Shown here one piece after another: positions 11,760 to 23,493 of a stretch of DNA of 64,000 bases (positions are counted from its first letter, which is position 1; each line of letters begins with the position of its first letter). Below the pieces are notes generated by a model that searched no databases, was not told the DNA's origin, and was given only the letters and a program-made list of their open reading frames with translations. The position numbers and the translations under genes were made by a program. Source of the stretch: Staphylotrichum longicolle. Lineage: Eukaryota > Ascomycota > Sordariomycetes > Sordariales > Chaetomiaceae. Location: contig JAHCVI010000005.1 of NCBI GenBank assembly GCA_019096155.1, positions 692,468 through 756,467 of the forward strand, read 5' to 3'.

Positions 11760-14000
11760 ATGCCTATCGTGCGCCAGAGTGCTAAGTCTCTAGCTGCACA
11801 GGCTGGGGACTATGACACGCCAGATCTCGGCTCTGGGCTTGAGGATGCGTAAGGTCCAACCCCTGGACTAAGTTCACTCGTTGATGATGTCTTTACCGTG
11901 CTCTTTTCTAACATCGTATTGACCACCCACAGCTGCCTGGGTATAGATATCGGCAGCCACCGCACTCGTGCCTCCATCTGGGTGACGGGCACAGAGAGGG
12001 AACTCGTCGTCGAGAACGGACAATACTACGCTCTGTCACATGCGTATACACCCTGCGACTTTCCCTCGGCTCTCTACCTCTTTGACGACATCCACCAAGA
12101 TGTCTATCTCCTCGATGAGGAAGACCCGCGCCGGCGGTGCGTGTCGGCAAAGTACGTCTTCTATCCTCTCGCCAACGCCTCAGACGCACTGCTGGAGCAA
12201 TACCCTGCGGTTCACTACCTCATGGCGAGGAAGGATGACCCAGATTTCCGCCGCCAACTGCGCAGAGGCATGATCATGCTGCTCTCCGCCCTCAAAAAGG
12301 CTGCCGACGCCGTGTGCCGTGAACAAGGACTCCGTATCGTGAAGATCGGCCTTACGATACCGGTACAGTGGGATCTCGAGTTCGAAGATGTCTACCGCGG
12401 TCTCGTTCTAGAGGTGTTCAAGACGGTTGACGCATCTCAAATCGGCTTCTATACCGAGGCAGAGGCTCTGGCGAGGTACTTGTACAAGAACTTTGCACAC
12501 AAGCTCGATCCACGCAACCAACACAACGCCATTCTCTTCTTTGACTTTGGAGGTCACAACATGGTCAGATTCCTCGTCCTTACAGCATGTGGTTCTTGCA
12601 GTATATTAACATACTAGTGTTGCATAGAACGGTTGCCTCTTTGGGATTGCTCGCGACCAAGACCGCCCGGATGGAAACAGCTTTTTCCGAGTCGGCCCTG
12701 CCTTTGGTAAGACTCGCATACTCGTGATGTCTCTTCTCTCCTATCAATCTTCCATCAAAAATAGGCGTGGATTATATGCTGATCAAGTATTATCCATAGG
12801 CGCCGGCGGCGGGTCCGAGCAATGGGAACATCACATCGCTCAGTGGTTCTCCACCCAATACTCCCAAGACACGGGTGTTCCTCCGCCTCCTTACGAACTC
12901 GAGCAGTTTCTCTTCAGATTCCGTCCTCTGAAGAGAAGGAAGACGGAGTTGCGTCACGAGATCTTCCTCAACCTTCCCATGCCCGACGGCTCGGGAATCT
13001 GGCGAGCGACCTTGACCCTGGAAGACATCAACCACACTTGGAAGCAGGGTCTCGACGGGCCGCTTCGGACTGCAAAACGCATGATAACACGCCTCTTGGA
13101 GAACGTGGAGCAGGGCCTACTATCAAGACCCCTCGTCGTTGTCTCTGGAGGCACGGCCCGCAACCCGGCCGTGAAATCCTACATGACAACACTCTGCCAC
13201 GCGAAAAGAGTGCCAGTCGTCTTCACAGACAACTTTGATGCCCCCATCGTACATGCGTTCGTAACTCCTGCTTCTTTATCATCCCCGAGCCTCCCCCTAC
13301 TTTGTGGTGTGTGCTGACTTGAACTCTTATGCTCAGATCGGCCCAGGTAGCAAAGGCCGCCGCCTTTGTCGTCAGCGAGACCCTTACGGTTGAGGAGTTC
13401 TTTGATCGCGGGGCTGCCATTGGCCTGCAGATGCGACAGGCCCCGGAACAGGGCAAATCGAAGACAGATAGTCGGGAGTGGGATAACTCGGGAGCCGTGT
13501 TACTGGATATGGTGAAGTTCCCACCCCTAAGCCCCTTTTACACTGGTAGCAGATCGACTGACATGGTGTTCTCTGAGCAGAAGGGCCAGCACACGACCGT
13601 GGTCGCTGTACGAAGCAGCGATGAGTTCCGTCTGATCTGCGACCCGTTCTACCAGAGATTACCGAGCCACCAACGTGGTCGTGTCACGGCAGACAGGACG
13701 TATGACCTCGTGTATCTCGGCAAACGGAAGCAAGGATCTTGGATCTTTCAGTTGTCGCTGCACGGGTCCGGCGACGACATGTACCTCACGCTCCAGCAGT
13801 CTTATGCCAAGCGAAGGAACATGTCGTTCATGGAGATGAAGACGCTGCGTCTACCGCTATACTTTGATGGGAACAGCAGCTCCATCCACGTTGGAGAGAA
13901 AACCGTGACATTTCCGAACTCGACCTCGGTCTTCCGCCTCAGCCCAACGACTTGGGGGAATTGCCTTCGGATTGTTCCAGCGAGCAGGAGTCTGATATAG
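11760..14000 (+). CDS. Hsp70/actin-like ATPase-fold protein
   Basis: Five exons, 11760-11848, 11933-12563, 12628-12706, 12800-13260 and 13347-14000, sum to 1914 nt and 637 aa. The nucleotide-binding motifs of the Hsp70/actin superfamily appear in order: phosphate-1 GIDIGSHRTRAS near residue 33, phosphate-2 FFDFGGHNMNG split by intron 2, GAGGGSEQWE split by intron 3, and an adenosine-type VVSGGTARNP. The C-terminal 210 residues lack a canonical Hsp70 substrate domain. It resembles the HSPA12-like, fungal-expanded group, not a housekeeping chaperone. ATP binding is likely; the client is unknown. The last intron ends at GCCCAG, because the earlier CTCAG would shift frame. All introns are GT-AG. 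Confidence 0.85.
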
Positions 14001-14700
14001 ACTGGGACGAGTCAAACAGTACTTGACAGCGAAACCATGAAGGGGAAGGAGGCAGGGCGAACACAAGTCCAAAACGGTCCAGCGGTTGCCGGCGACGCGC
14101 TGATCAGGGGCAATAAGATGAGTTGAAGGGAAGATGCCACACGGTTTGAGGTTCACAGATTGCGCAAACAGCCTGCAGGTGATCATTGATGCTACTATTT
14201 TCACCATCCAGACTGCAATGATACCGGAGTCTCTCATCCCCGAACGCTTGACTGTTGCTGCCACTTCTTGACGCTCCCCCGCACCTCCTTTCAGGATGAG
14301 TTGCAGCCATCTCCGCCGTTCTGCACGTTCCTCACAGTCTCTCTCAAGACTCAAGTCCGGTCGAATCGCGAGCCTCGCGGTCTAGACCTTTGAGCTGCGC
14401 ACCAAGCCAAGAGGTGGTCCTCGCCACCCGGCTCCTGCGAATGAGCACGAACAGCACCTCCTCTATAACTATTTCATGCGAGTCCGTGTACAAACGCCCA
14501 AGTGCCCTGCATCATCGTTGGATCGGACTGATCAAAGGCGTGCCAAGACAGCGTATCTTGGGATGTGGCGCATCAGCTGAAGTGCGGTCAAGGGCAATGA
14601 AGACACAAGGGGGATCGCAAGCGCCGGTTATTTATTTCAACATCCCGTGCAGTTCAACGGGTCTGTGGGGGAATATCTCTGAGGGGCTATATTCCTTCCT
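14001..14700. other. no supported gene; may hold a 5' exon of the next gene
   Basis: A plus-strand frame at 14390-14782 includes an ATG at 14598 that could supply the missing first exon of the membrane protein, but the only joining intron would be about 41 nt with a weak donor. Nothing else is visible. Confidence 0.35.
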
Positions 14701-14751
14701 TTGTCCTGCGGTCTCTCTGATCTATCCTCCTTCCAAGTTATCCAAATCCAG

Positions 14752-15187
14752 AAAGAAACAGCTGTGGTTGCCTTTCTCCTAGTCGGGGCGGCGCTCGCCG
14801 CAGTTGCTGCCTACTGCACAGGTGTCATCCAGCGCCTCATCCGGTTCTTCCAAAACAATCTCCCGGCTGTTCTCTCTTCCCTGGAGAAGGCGGCTTCGCT
14901 GATGGACATGGTCAACAAGTATGGGATGAAGTTGACGCTGGAAGGTGTGTTCATCCATTTCCCGCTTTAGACTATAACATAAAGGACCAATAGGCTCACC
15001 TCGCCGTTGAGCAGACTCGAGAGTCTTCCGAAATGCCATGCACCAAATCAACTCGCACAAGGGAAAGGAGCTCCTGCTGCGTCACAGCCAGGTGACTCTG
15101 CACGCGGAACTGATCCAGATGGAGGAGTCGATGGAAGCCCACCTCACCCTTGAGCCCGAGCCCGAGGGTGGTTGTGTGGTGATGTAG
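14752..15187 (+). CDS. small membrane protein, 5' end unresolved
   Basis: Two coding exons are clear: 14752-14944 and 15015-15187, joined in phase through a GTGTGT...GAGCAG intron of 70 nt. The frame opens with a strong transmembrane segment (Val/Ala/Leu-rich, about 20 residues), then an amphipathic part and a charged helical tail with His and Glu. It ends in an acidic EPEPEG stretch and TAG. There is no ATG in frame after the upstream TGA, so the true start must come from an upstream exon. No family is recognised. Confidence 0.55.
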
Positions 15188-16008
15188 ACACAGTTGGAGC
15201 GTTGAGGGTCTGTCACTGTGTTAAAGGACTGGATGGAGGGGAAAACTTTCCGCAAGGCTGAGGATGCTGGGAGGTTAGAAACATGGAGGATGTCATGGGG
15301 GTGTGTGGCAGCGAGCTGAAATTGAGGCATACGAACATGCTGGTCACCAAGTCGTGTGTATTAGCAACGAATTTGAGGTTGTTTCTTCTATTCGGTCACT
15401 GCTCCTCTTTCTGCTATTTCGCTCTAGCTCACCCAGTTCTCTCTAAACTCGCCTGGTTCATCCCGATCGGCTGTGTGAGCCCGAATCATAAACGCTGGAT
15501 CACTGGTGCGGTTGCTCTGGCCGTCGGGCTACTCGTGCCAAAATGCAGCGGGCATTAAAATCAGAACTTGGGCTGCTCCCATCATCTTTCCTGGATTAGA
15601 AATCCAATCTAATTTGATGCTTTTATATCTTTAGTAAGGAACGAGAAGAGAAAATGTATAAGGTCGGAAATGGACAAGGAAAAACAAAGAAATGAAAGAG
15701 AAGAAAACCGGGGAACCAAAGAAAAAGGGAAGAAAAAAGCTAAGAAAAGAAAATGGAAGGAGTGGGAGACTCTGGAAGTATAGCTCGTTTCGGGTTCGTT
15801 GACCGGAGCGTTACGTCCCGTTTTCTTTTTACGAAGAATGGGGTCATTAGGATGGGTTGGTCGATTCAAAAACCATCTGGAGGTCAAGAGTAGGCGGCCC
15901 AGCATTACCAGCTGTCTCCTCTCTAAAAGCTGATTGCAAGACCAACATGGATTAAACCTTGTGCTTGAGAGGGTTGTATGCACCTAGCCTGTCAAAAGTA
16001 TTGTAGCC
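15188..16008. other. intergenic, no gene supported
   Basis: It contains a purine-rich tract around 15640-15780 on the plus strand. The frames on it are low-complexity shadows. Confidence 0.45.
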
Positions 16009-16875
16009 TCAACTTGACCTCTCGTTTTCCGGTTTCGACCATCCCTTTTGTTTCTCTTCTACCAATTTCTGCTTCTCGCCGCTCTCCTCATTCTCACTAA
16101 GCCTGCTCCGGAACGGATGATGGCTAACTAAGAAATTGAGGCATCTCCGCCATCTAGATGTTTTGACCTTGGGTATCTCAAAGGGCGCGAGCTGGAAGCC
16201 GTGTTGGGCCGCTAAATCTCGGGCGATGGATATCATCCGTATGCGCTTCTTTCGGTCCCCGACAAGTCTAGGGATGAGGAGATGAACATCAAGCGACAGC
16301 TTGCGCTCCAGGCGGGCTGGACCCCTGGTAGGCACCTCTGAGATCATCTCCTGCAGAACACCGGTATACCCTGTCCACCCTTGATTCTGATCTTCGGCGC
16401 TGACCGACTTTCTCCGAGTGTTGTAGTAGTAGAGCATGGTGGCGATATCCCAAACCGGCACGCCAACCCTTGCATTTTCCCAGTTTCCTACGACGCGGAG
16501 GATGCTGTCCCATGCCTTGTTGGACGGGACCCCTTGTCCTTTGCCCCAATACCACGATGCTCCGGTGAGGACACGGGCGAGGATATCGAGCTGACGGTGA
16601 TCGCGAATAAACCAGGATCTGGGAAGACCTCTCATTCCGCGGAGCGGGTATCCTGGAAGCCCGTAGTCGATGCACAGCATGAGCTCAAACACGTATTCGC
16701 AGGTCTCCCACGCCGCGCGTGTCTCCCACCCCGCGCGTGTGTTTGGCAAGCATACGGTGTAGCTAGGACCACGCGGCACCGGCAGCCTCATCAATATCTG
16801 CCTGGGCTCGGCAGGATCCGCCGTCCATTCTATGTCGTAGATGATCGCGCCGAGGGCCTCAAAGACCAGGTCCAT
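16009..16875 (-). CDS. unknown protein
   Basis: Frame of 288 aa with ATG at 16875 in a good context (GGCAGGATGG). The composition is protein-like, with a Trp/Tyr/Arg-rich middle and a strongly basic, Glu/Lys-rich C-terminal tail. A short direct duplication gives adjacent RAGWET/RAAWET units near residue 48. The frame stays open about 80 nt upstream of the ATG, so an extra 5' exon is possible; a coding-looking frame lies at 16994-17299 on the same strand. No domain is recognised. Confidence 0.55.
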   Translation of the reverse strand: MDLVFEALGAIIYDIEWTADPAEPRQILMRLPVPRGPSYTVCLPNTRAGWETRAAWETCEYVFELMLCIDYGLPGYPLRGMRGLPRSWFIRDHRQLDILARVLTGASWYWGKGQGVPSNKAWDSILRVVGNWENARVGVPVWDIATMLYYYNTRRKSVSAEDQNQGWTGYTGVLQEMISEVPTRGPARLERKLSLDVHLLIPRLVGDRKKRIRMISIARDLAAQHGFQLAPFEIPKVKTSRWRRCLNFLVSHHPFRSRLSENEESGEKQKLVEEKQKGWSKPENERSS

Positions 16876-16993
16876 CCTGCCGGGCAGCTCGAGCTCGGCC
16901 CGACCGCGGCGCGCGCTTCCAGAAGGGTATCGGCGGATTGCTGGCCCTCACGACGGATGCCGCCCTGCATCCTGCGCGCCGTCATGTCCAGAG

Positions 16994-17299
16994 TCATGAG
17001 AGCGTTTGTCCGTCAGCGCCCCGACACCGTCCGGTTCCTTTGACACGACGCGGCGCAAGGTTTGTTCCTTTGGCTTCCAGGGCGTTGTTAGCGGGGCGCA
17101 CATGATCTTTGAGTCTCTGTGTGTCGGCCTCTGTAGAATCGGGAATGGGACGAGAAGGAGGTTTTCCGTCGTCGGGCGGCTTGGCCGCCTTGGGCTGCAC
17201 CGGTGGAGCATCGACCCTCTTGACGATGACTGGCGCGGGCGGTTTCGGAGGGAGGTACCAGTGAGAACAAGGCTGAGGTGTGCGCCGCAGTTGGGGCAT
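16994..17299 (-). CDS. possible 5' exon or small unknown protein
   Basis: A 101-codon frame from the ATG at 17299, rich in Pro/Lys/Ala with normal-looking codon choice, ends just upstream of the gene at 16009-16875. A phase-compatible join to that gene exists (acceptor GGGCCAG near 16940), but the donor is weak. It may be the first exon of that gene, a separate small gene, or chance. Confidence 0.25.
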   Translation of the reverse strand: MPQLRRTPQPCSHWYLPPKPPAPVIVKRVDAPPVQPKAAKPPDDGKPPSRPIPDSTEADTQRLKDHVRPANNALEAKGTNLAPRRVKGTGRCRGADGQTLS

Positions 17300-18672
17300 T
17301 TTGAGGCCATTGTTGACGTTTCGCAGGGCAGTACACGCGGGTTTATTTGTGTAAATACGAGGGGGTGTGAAAGACATGAGAAAGAGGCATGAACGCATGT
17401 CAATGGGAGAGAAGAACATGCAAGTCAAGAAGACGTGAAAGCAGAGATGCCTCCTCTTTGTTACTGAATATTTACGTAACCCATAATATGAATCGTGGAT
17501 GGTCCCTCCTAACCTTTGCTGCTTATGCCTTACTGAGAGTTGTGGCTACTAGGGGAGGCAACAAAAAAGATACTCGGCGTTTGTCCATGGCTCGTTGGAA
17601 GTCGTTGTGCGCCGCAGTGAGACGGCTTGTCCGGCAGATACTCGGGTACAGCCGAGACGGTCTTCCCGAACAATGCAAAGGGGCGTCCATACGCCGCAAG
17701 GCAACATCAGGGCGAGTCAACTTGTTTTTCTTGTGGCCTGAAAGTGCCGCCGCAGGGCTTGAACTGACTGCTGTGCCTCTGCTTGAGAGATCCCATCGGC
17801 ATTATTATGTCTGTTTCAAATGCAATGCCATGTTTATCAGCGTTGGCCTAAGACGTCGAGCGAAGCCCGATTGTTGCATGAATCGCACAGTCATCCCCCC
17901 TATGTACGTACAAAGGGTGTTGGACTGCACGCCTGCTGAGCGACAATGCATACCAGTCCCCATCTACCCTGTGAAAGATGTACGGAGGGCGATTGGGATG
18001 TTTGGGCAAAGTAATTCTCCTAAAATCAGCCACACGGTCAGCATCGAACATGGCCTATGAACCGAAGCTTTGTCGTCACTATGATTTGATTTAGGCGTAG
18101 AAAGCCAAAAGATTGTTTGGGTCAAAGCTACTGACACTTGTCTGAGCTCTGGACTAGTGACACCGACCTGGCTGCCAATCTGGGATACTGTCCGTGTATG
18201 AGTATGCCAACTGCATGCATGTTTGGGTCCCAAGATCATTGCGTCGCAGCACAGATGCTTCATGTATAACATCACACCGACAAACATCGACGACCCTGCC
18301 ACTTGGACACAGCACTAACAAATTAGCATGTTTGTTGTCAAGAATAGAAACGCATCGGGTCTGGGCGAAATCAGTTCATCGTGACGCAACGACAGGCGAA
18401 GAAAAATCTTCAGGTCGTCGGAAGCCGGGTGCCGATGCCCGCGTTTCGGTCTTCGGGATTAATTCTCGTGAGTTTTGTTGATGGCATGGCCCGAGAGCTG
18501 GGGCCGCTATGATGGCGCTTTGGTTTTTGTGCCATCACGATGAAGCCTGGACTTGTGTTTGTGGGATGCACGGGACTCATGTGGCGGGCGTGTGCTACGC
18601 CGTCCACGCCGTGAACGCCGTGAGAGTTTCGGCACCGAGGGAGCGAAGGGGTCTGAAAGGCTTCTCGAAGGG
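17300..18672. other. intergenic, no gene supported
   Basis: A 223-codon frame on the plus strand (17389-18060) has an unusual composition (Arg/Cys-rich) and no supporting feature. No RNA gene or repeat was seen. The right end is the promoter of the reductase gene. Confidence 0.45.
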
Positions 18673-18678
18673 TATAAA
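18673..18678 (+). promoter_or_regulatory. TATA box of the SDR reductase gene
   Basis: TATAAA lies about 160 nt upstream of the ATG at 18837. A C/T-rich leader lies between, including a possible 5' UTR intron donor near 18736. Confidence 0.5.
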
Positions 18679-18836
18679 GACCCCCCCTTGGCGACCACCC
18701 TCTCGACTTGGAAACTAGTCATCAAGCGAGCTTGCAGTAAGTCTCACATCAACGACTTACCTTCACCCTCCACACTACGCAAGTCGCTACCCACCTATCC
18801 ACCCTCGTTTCTTTCCCCTCCTCGCAAGATCTTCCA

Positions 18837-19961
18837 ATGTCTCCCTGGAATGATCTTGTGTTCATCACGGGCGCCACCGGCTTCATCGGTACCCACACCC
18901 TCTGCGCCCTCCTCCGCGACGGCTACCGAGTCCGCGCCGCCGTCCGCAGCAAAGCAAGGGGGGAGGCGCTCCTCGGCCACCCGGAAGTCCAGGCCCTGAA
19001 CCCAGGGGCCCAGCTCACCTTCGCGATCGTCCCGGACATCGCCGCGCCCGGCGCCTACGGCAGCGCCCTGGACGACGTCACGCACGTCATCCACCACGCG
19101 TCGCCCTTGGCCTCGGGCGCCGACACCATCCCCCCGGACCAGCACGAAGGGCACTTCGTCACGCCCGCGGTCCGGGGAACGCTCAACCTGCTCGAGGCTG
19201 CCGCCTCGGCGGGCTCGGTGCGGCGCGTCGTCATCACCAGCTCCTTCATCGCGCTGGTGTCGATGGCGGAGCTGGAGGGAACCTGCCGCCGAAACCCCCA
19301 GCGACCCGTCACCGCCGACGACCGCGTCCCCTTCGCCCCGGGGCCGTACAAATCCAACTTCGCCGCCTACCAAGCATCCAAGGTAGCGGCGCTCTTGGAG
19401 GCCGACGCGTGGGTCGCGAGAGAGCGACCGGGGTTCGAGGTGGTGCACCTGCTCCCAGGATTCGTGCTGGGCCCGCATCTCGGAGCCACCACGCCGCAGG
19501 AGCTCATGCGCAGCACAAACAGCTCTGTGCTCGCGCTGCTCCTGGGGCAGCGTGGCTTGTCGTTTCCCGGCGCGGCGGTGCACGTCGAGGATGTCGCGCG
19601 AGCCCACGTGGCCGCCCTCAGCCCGCGGGTCGTGGTCTACGGCGGCGGCGGCTTCATCCTCAGCCAGCCGGCGCGGTGGAACGACGCGATCGGGGTCGCC
19701 AAGAGGGCCTTCCCCAAGGGGTTCGAGAGCAGGACCTTGGTGGAGCGCGGGGACCTCGGGACGATCGACCTGCCCATGGACACGGCCACGGCGGAACGGG
19801 CGCTGCGCTTCGAGTTTAGGGGCTTCGAGGAGCAGGTCCGCAGCGTCGTGGGGCAGTACCTCGAGTTGCGGCGGGCGAAGGGCGGCATGGGCGGCAGCAG
19901 GGCGGGCAGGGACCCGGCGAAGCACCAGGCGTCATCACAGAGCAGCCATGCAAAGGTGTGA
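18837..19961 (+). CDS. NAD(P)-dependent extended SDR reductase
   Basis: Single exon, 374 aa. The Rossmann motif TGATGFIG is at residues 11-18, with R/K residues after the second strand that fit NADPH. The active site has Ser135/136 (VVITSSF) and Y178-x3-K182 (YQASK). The layout matches the dihydroflavonol-reductase-like/Gre2-type aldehyde and ketone reductases of fungi, which act in the cytosol on carbonyl metabolites. The substrate cannot be read from sequence. The last 30 residues are a Gly/Ser-rich extension beyond the usual end. GC content is higher than in its neighbours. No other biosynthetic gene is adjacent, so a metabolite cluster is not indicated. Confidence 0.88.
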   Translation: MSPWNDLVFITGATGFIGTHTLCALLRDGYRVRAAVRSKARGEALLGHPEVQALNPGAQLTFAIVPDIAAPGAYGSALDDVTHVIHHASPLASGADTIPPDQHEGHFVTPAVRGTLNLLEAAASAGSVRRVVITSSFIALVSMAELEGTCRRNPQRPVTADDRVPFAPGPYKSNFAAYQASKVAALLEADAWVARERPGFEVVHLLPGFVLGPHLGATTPQELMRSTNSSVLALLLGQRGLSFPGAAVHVEDVARAHVAALSPRVVVYGGGGFILSQPARWNDAIGVAKRAFPKGFESRTLVERGDLGTIDLPMDTATAERALRFEFRGFEEQVRSVVGQYLELRRAKGGMGGSRAGRDPAKHQASSQSSHAKV

Positions 19962-20466
19962 GACGGCCTGGTGTCGCTAGGGTCTGGGACATAGAGCTTG
20001 GTCGGCAACGACACACGAAGGGACGACTCGGAGTTGGGGCGACAAAATGGGTGCTTTTGCAGGGGCAGCATGAATTAGTGTATTGTGGCTAATTGTAATG
20101 TATGGTATCTTACACCTTGGTGATGCAAAGCGCAACTGTGCAGACCGAATGTCGCAGATTGTCAAGTGCAAATGGCCTTCCTTCTCCATTTAGCTTTAAC
20201 TTGACGTCCAGAGAAGGTGCAGAGATCGACATGAGAGCTTGCTTCTGAGTGAGAGCCGCTCTGATTCGAGATGCCCGCCTGCTGGACCCACAACTGGAAC
20301 CTGAATGACGCACTGGCCACCTCCGGCGATAAGCTTCCAGACCCACAGTAAACTTCCAGCCTTGTGACGCCACTGAAGCAGCTGCCTTCAAGGTGCCCGC
20401 CAAAAACAACCTCCAAACCACTCTCAAACAGGCTCGTCGCGTGTTGCGGCACCCCAACACCACGCC
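19962..20466. other. intergenic, promoter of the G-patch gene
   Basis: About 500 nt between two genes on the same strand. No separate gene is supported. Confidence 0.45.
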
Positions 20467-23400
20467 ATGGCGCGCCTCGACGAGATGCGGTTTGATCCGT
20501 CCACCTTAAACAAGGCGAGCGCGGCAGACTACTCGTCCTCCGAGTCCGACGCTGGAGAGGAAGACGAGTACTTGATGCCGTCGCGCAATCCGCACGACAG
20601 CGAATTTGCCGACTTCAACCCCCGAAAGAGACGCCGCACGGGGCGCGACGCAAAGGAGAGCGCGGCATTGGGAATCTTTGGCTCCGAGAGCGAGGACGAG
20701 GGCCCAAGTCGCAAATGGAAGCACAAGAGCCTGCGGAACAAGGGAGTGAGCTTTGTCTCCTCTGCCAAGCCGAAGGCCGACTCCGATGAGGACGGAGATG
20801 AGGACGAGCAAGAGCTGGATAACGAATACGACGATGCCAACCCCGGCGCCGTTCCATCAGAGGCGGAGGAAGAAGATGAAGACGAGGAGATGGGAGGCGT
20901 GGGGCTGGGATTCAAGGGCGCATCCGCCGCTGCGGGACAAGGCCTGGGGTGGACACCCCCGACCCAGCAACAAATGCCCTCGAAGCCAACAATGCCGCCA
21001 CGACAGTCCTTTGTGAAGTCAAAGGTCGACAGCGCGAATCCCCTCGGCAACGGCTTTACACCCATGTCACAGCGAGGCCCGACACTCTTGGTCAAGGACG
21101 ATGAGCCTGCAACACCCCGCACCGCCATGCCGAGCGCATTCAGCAAGGCCAGAGGTGGCAAGACGAAGATCAACGCGCAGTCGTTTGGTGCTCGTATGAT
21201 GGCCAAGATGGGCTACGTCGAGGGCAAGGGTCTCGGAAAGGAAAGCCAAGGGCGGAACGTCATCATCGAGGCAAACCTGCGACCACAGGGTGTTGGCTTG
21301 GGCGCCGTCAAAGAAAAGACGGAGCAGGAAAGACAGGAGGAGAAGCGGCAGGCCCGTATGCGCGGAGAGGAAGTTGTTGACTCGGAAGAGGAGGAAAAGA
21401 AGAAAAAGGCAGCGCGCCGGAAGAAAGCCCTTACCGGCGGGGTCAGCAGCGGACCCGGCAGCGGTGCCAGCACCCCCAGGCGCCAAAAGCCCAAATACCT
21501 GACCATGGACGAGATCAAGAAGGCCGCACCTGGTCTGAATATCCCTGACGCATTCACGCCGATTCTGGACATGACAGGGCCCGGGAAGAAGATGCTCACA
21601 ACCTCGTCTGGGTTGATGACCCCGACAGCAGGCGCTGCACCGGCAGAGTCCACTGAGGCAGCCGAGAACCGAAAGCTTGTGAAGCGTGCCCAGAACGACT
21701 TCATGGCCATTTTGGAGGAATGGCAGAGTCTACAAGAGCGAAAAGCCTACCTCGACCTGCAACTGAAGCAAGAGCAGCAGGAGCTGGAGGAGCTCTCGGT
21801 GAGCTTGCAAGGCAACAAGTCCGTGACGGCGGCGTGCGACGCAGCATCGAAGCCAACCGAAAGTGGCGAGCACGACTTGAAAGCCGACCTGGCCTACCGA
21901 CTCGGCCGAGTCATCTCTGGATTGGGCGACGCCAACTCGTCCCTCTCCGACGCCATGCTCCCCCAAATCAAGGACGAGCTCGCCTCCCTCGCCGTCGCCG
22001 CCATCCACCCGCTTTTCAATCAATACCGCCAGCTGTGGGAGCCTCTCAGTGAACCTAAGCCCCCCTTCCTCGACGCCCTTATCTCCATCCGCCCCCTTCT
22101 CCAAGTCGACTCCAAACCCAAACACACCTTCCGCAAACCCACCGCTACTCCCTACGAAACGATGATGTACGAGCTTTGGCTCCGCACCCTCACCACCACC
22201 ATCCGCAACGACTGGAACGTCCGCGAGCCCGACCCGCTCATCGCCGTCCTCGACGCCTGGACCCCGCTCCTCCCTGCCTTTGTCCACGCCCAGCTCCTCA
22301 ACGCCATCATTCTCAAGCTCGAGGAGGCCCTCCAGAAGTGGCAACCCAAGAAACACACCCACAACCTCCCGCACCGCTGGATCTTCCCGTGGCTGCCGCA
22401 CCTTCCCGCCGCCCACCTCGACCCCAAGAGCGCCACGGGCTTGGTGGCGGACGTGCGCCGCAAGTTCAGGCAGCTGATCGGCGCGTGGGATTTCAAGCGC
22501 GGCGTGGTGCCCGGGCTGAAGCAGTGGAAGGATGTGTTGCGCCCTGCTGAGGGCGGGGCCAGGGGCAGAGACATGTGGATGCCGCTGGTCATGAACCATC
22601 TGCTGCCCGGCCTGGCACGGTTTCTGCGCGCCAACTTCCGGGTCGAGCCGCAGGACCAGGCGCCGTACATGGACGTGCTGGACAGGGTGTTTGAGTGGAT
22701 CGGGGTGGTGCGGGCGAGCGTGGTGGGCGAGGTGGTGGTCGCCGAGGTGTTCCCCCTGTGGCATGACGCGCTGTATCGGTGGTTGGTGCTGGAGGAGGCG
22801 AACTACGAGGAGATTGGCATGTGGTTTGAGTGGTGGCGCGGAGAGGTGTTCCCGGAGGAGGTCAAGGGGTTGCCGTCGGTGCAGGCTGAGTTCGAAAAAG
22901 GGCGCCTCCATGATTGAGAGGGCATTGGATCTCGGCGATAGGGTAGCGGCTGAGCTGAGGCCGCCGGAGAAGGGCCCGGCGTTGAAGACGCGGGAGAGGG
23001 CGAGGAAGGAGGAGTGGTTGTGCCCGAGTGTGCAGCCGGCTGTGGAGGCGAGGAAGCCGGAGGAGGTCAGCTTCAGGCAGGCGATGGAGGAGTGGTGCCA
23101 GAACCATGACTTGCAGTTCATGCCGGAGCGGAACAAGGTGCATGCCGAGGGACCCTGTACAGGATCTCGGGGCCGGACGGAAAGAGGGGGGTCTTGGTCT
23201 ACTTCAAGGGCGACAGCTTGTTTGCCCAGGTCAAGGATCGGAACCCGATCGAGATTAGGCGGGATAACGAGGACGAGTGGGGGATGTTGATAGAGTTGGG
23301 TTGCTTAGACGGGGTCGGGAGCAATGGTTGTGTGGGGAAAATTGGACACGATGCAGCGACAATGCCTGCCGATTCTTGCTACGAAAGCGCCAACCATGCC

Positions 23401-23493
23401 GCTATAGTTCTTATAACGAACAAGAGTTGGTGCTCTCCGTCTACCCCTCAAGACCCATACGACTTGTTTGAAGCACACACGGGCACCTCTTGA
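20467..23493 (+). CDS. G-patch splicing factor, TFIP11/Ntr1 type (two frameshifts)
   Basis: The ATG at 20467 opens an 816-codon frame to 22917. The order is an acidic Ser/Asp/Glu-rich TIP-N region (about 1-150), a G-patch at about 238-285 (SFGARMMAKMGYVEGKGLG), and the long GCFC/TFIP11 helical region (about 400-800). The family acts in spliceosome disassembly with the DEAH helicase Prp43. The family C-terminus continues in a second frame from about 22900 to 23150 (MIERALDLG, MEEWCQNHDLQFMP) and then back in the first frame from about 23152 (LYRISGPDGKRG, FKGDSLFAQVKDRNP). This needs one extra base in the A5 run at 22895-22899 and one missing base near 23149-23152. The last 50 codons overlap the convergent RTA1 gene and look non-native, so a third error near 23300 may have removed the true stop. 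The gene is normally essential, so sequence error is likelier than decay. Confidence 0.9.

Noticed and set aside
18795..19925. Long minus-strand frame of 376 codons opposite the reductase
   Set aside because: High GC content leaves the antisense frame open; it is Arg/Ala/Gly-rich with no motif, while the plus strand has a full SDR.
21730..23136. Long minus-strand frame of 468 codons opposite the G-patch gene
   Set aside because: Antisense shadow of a GC-rich coding region; no domain.
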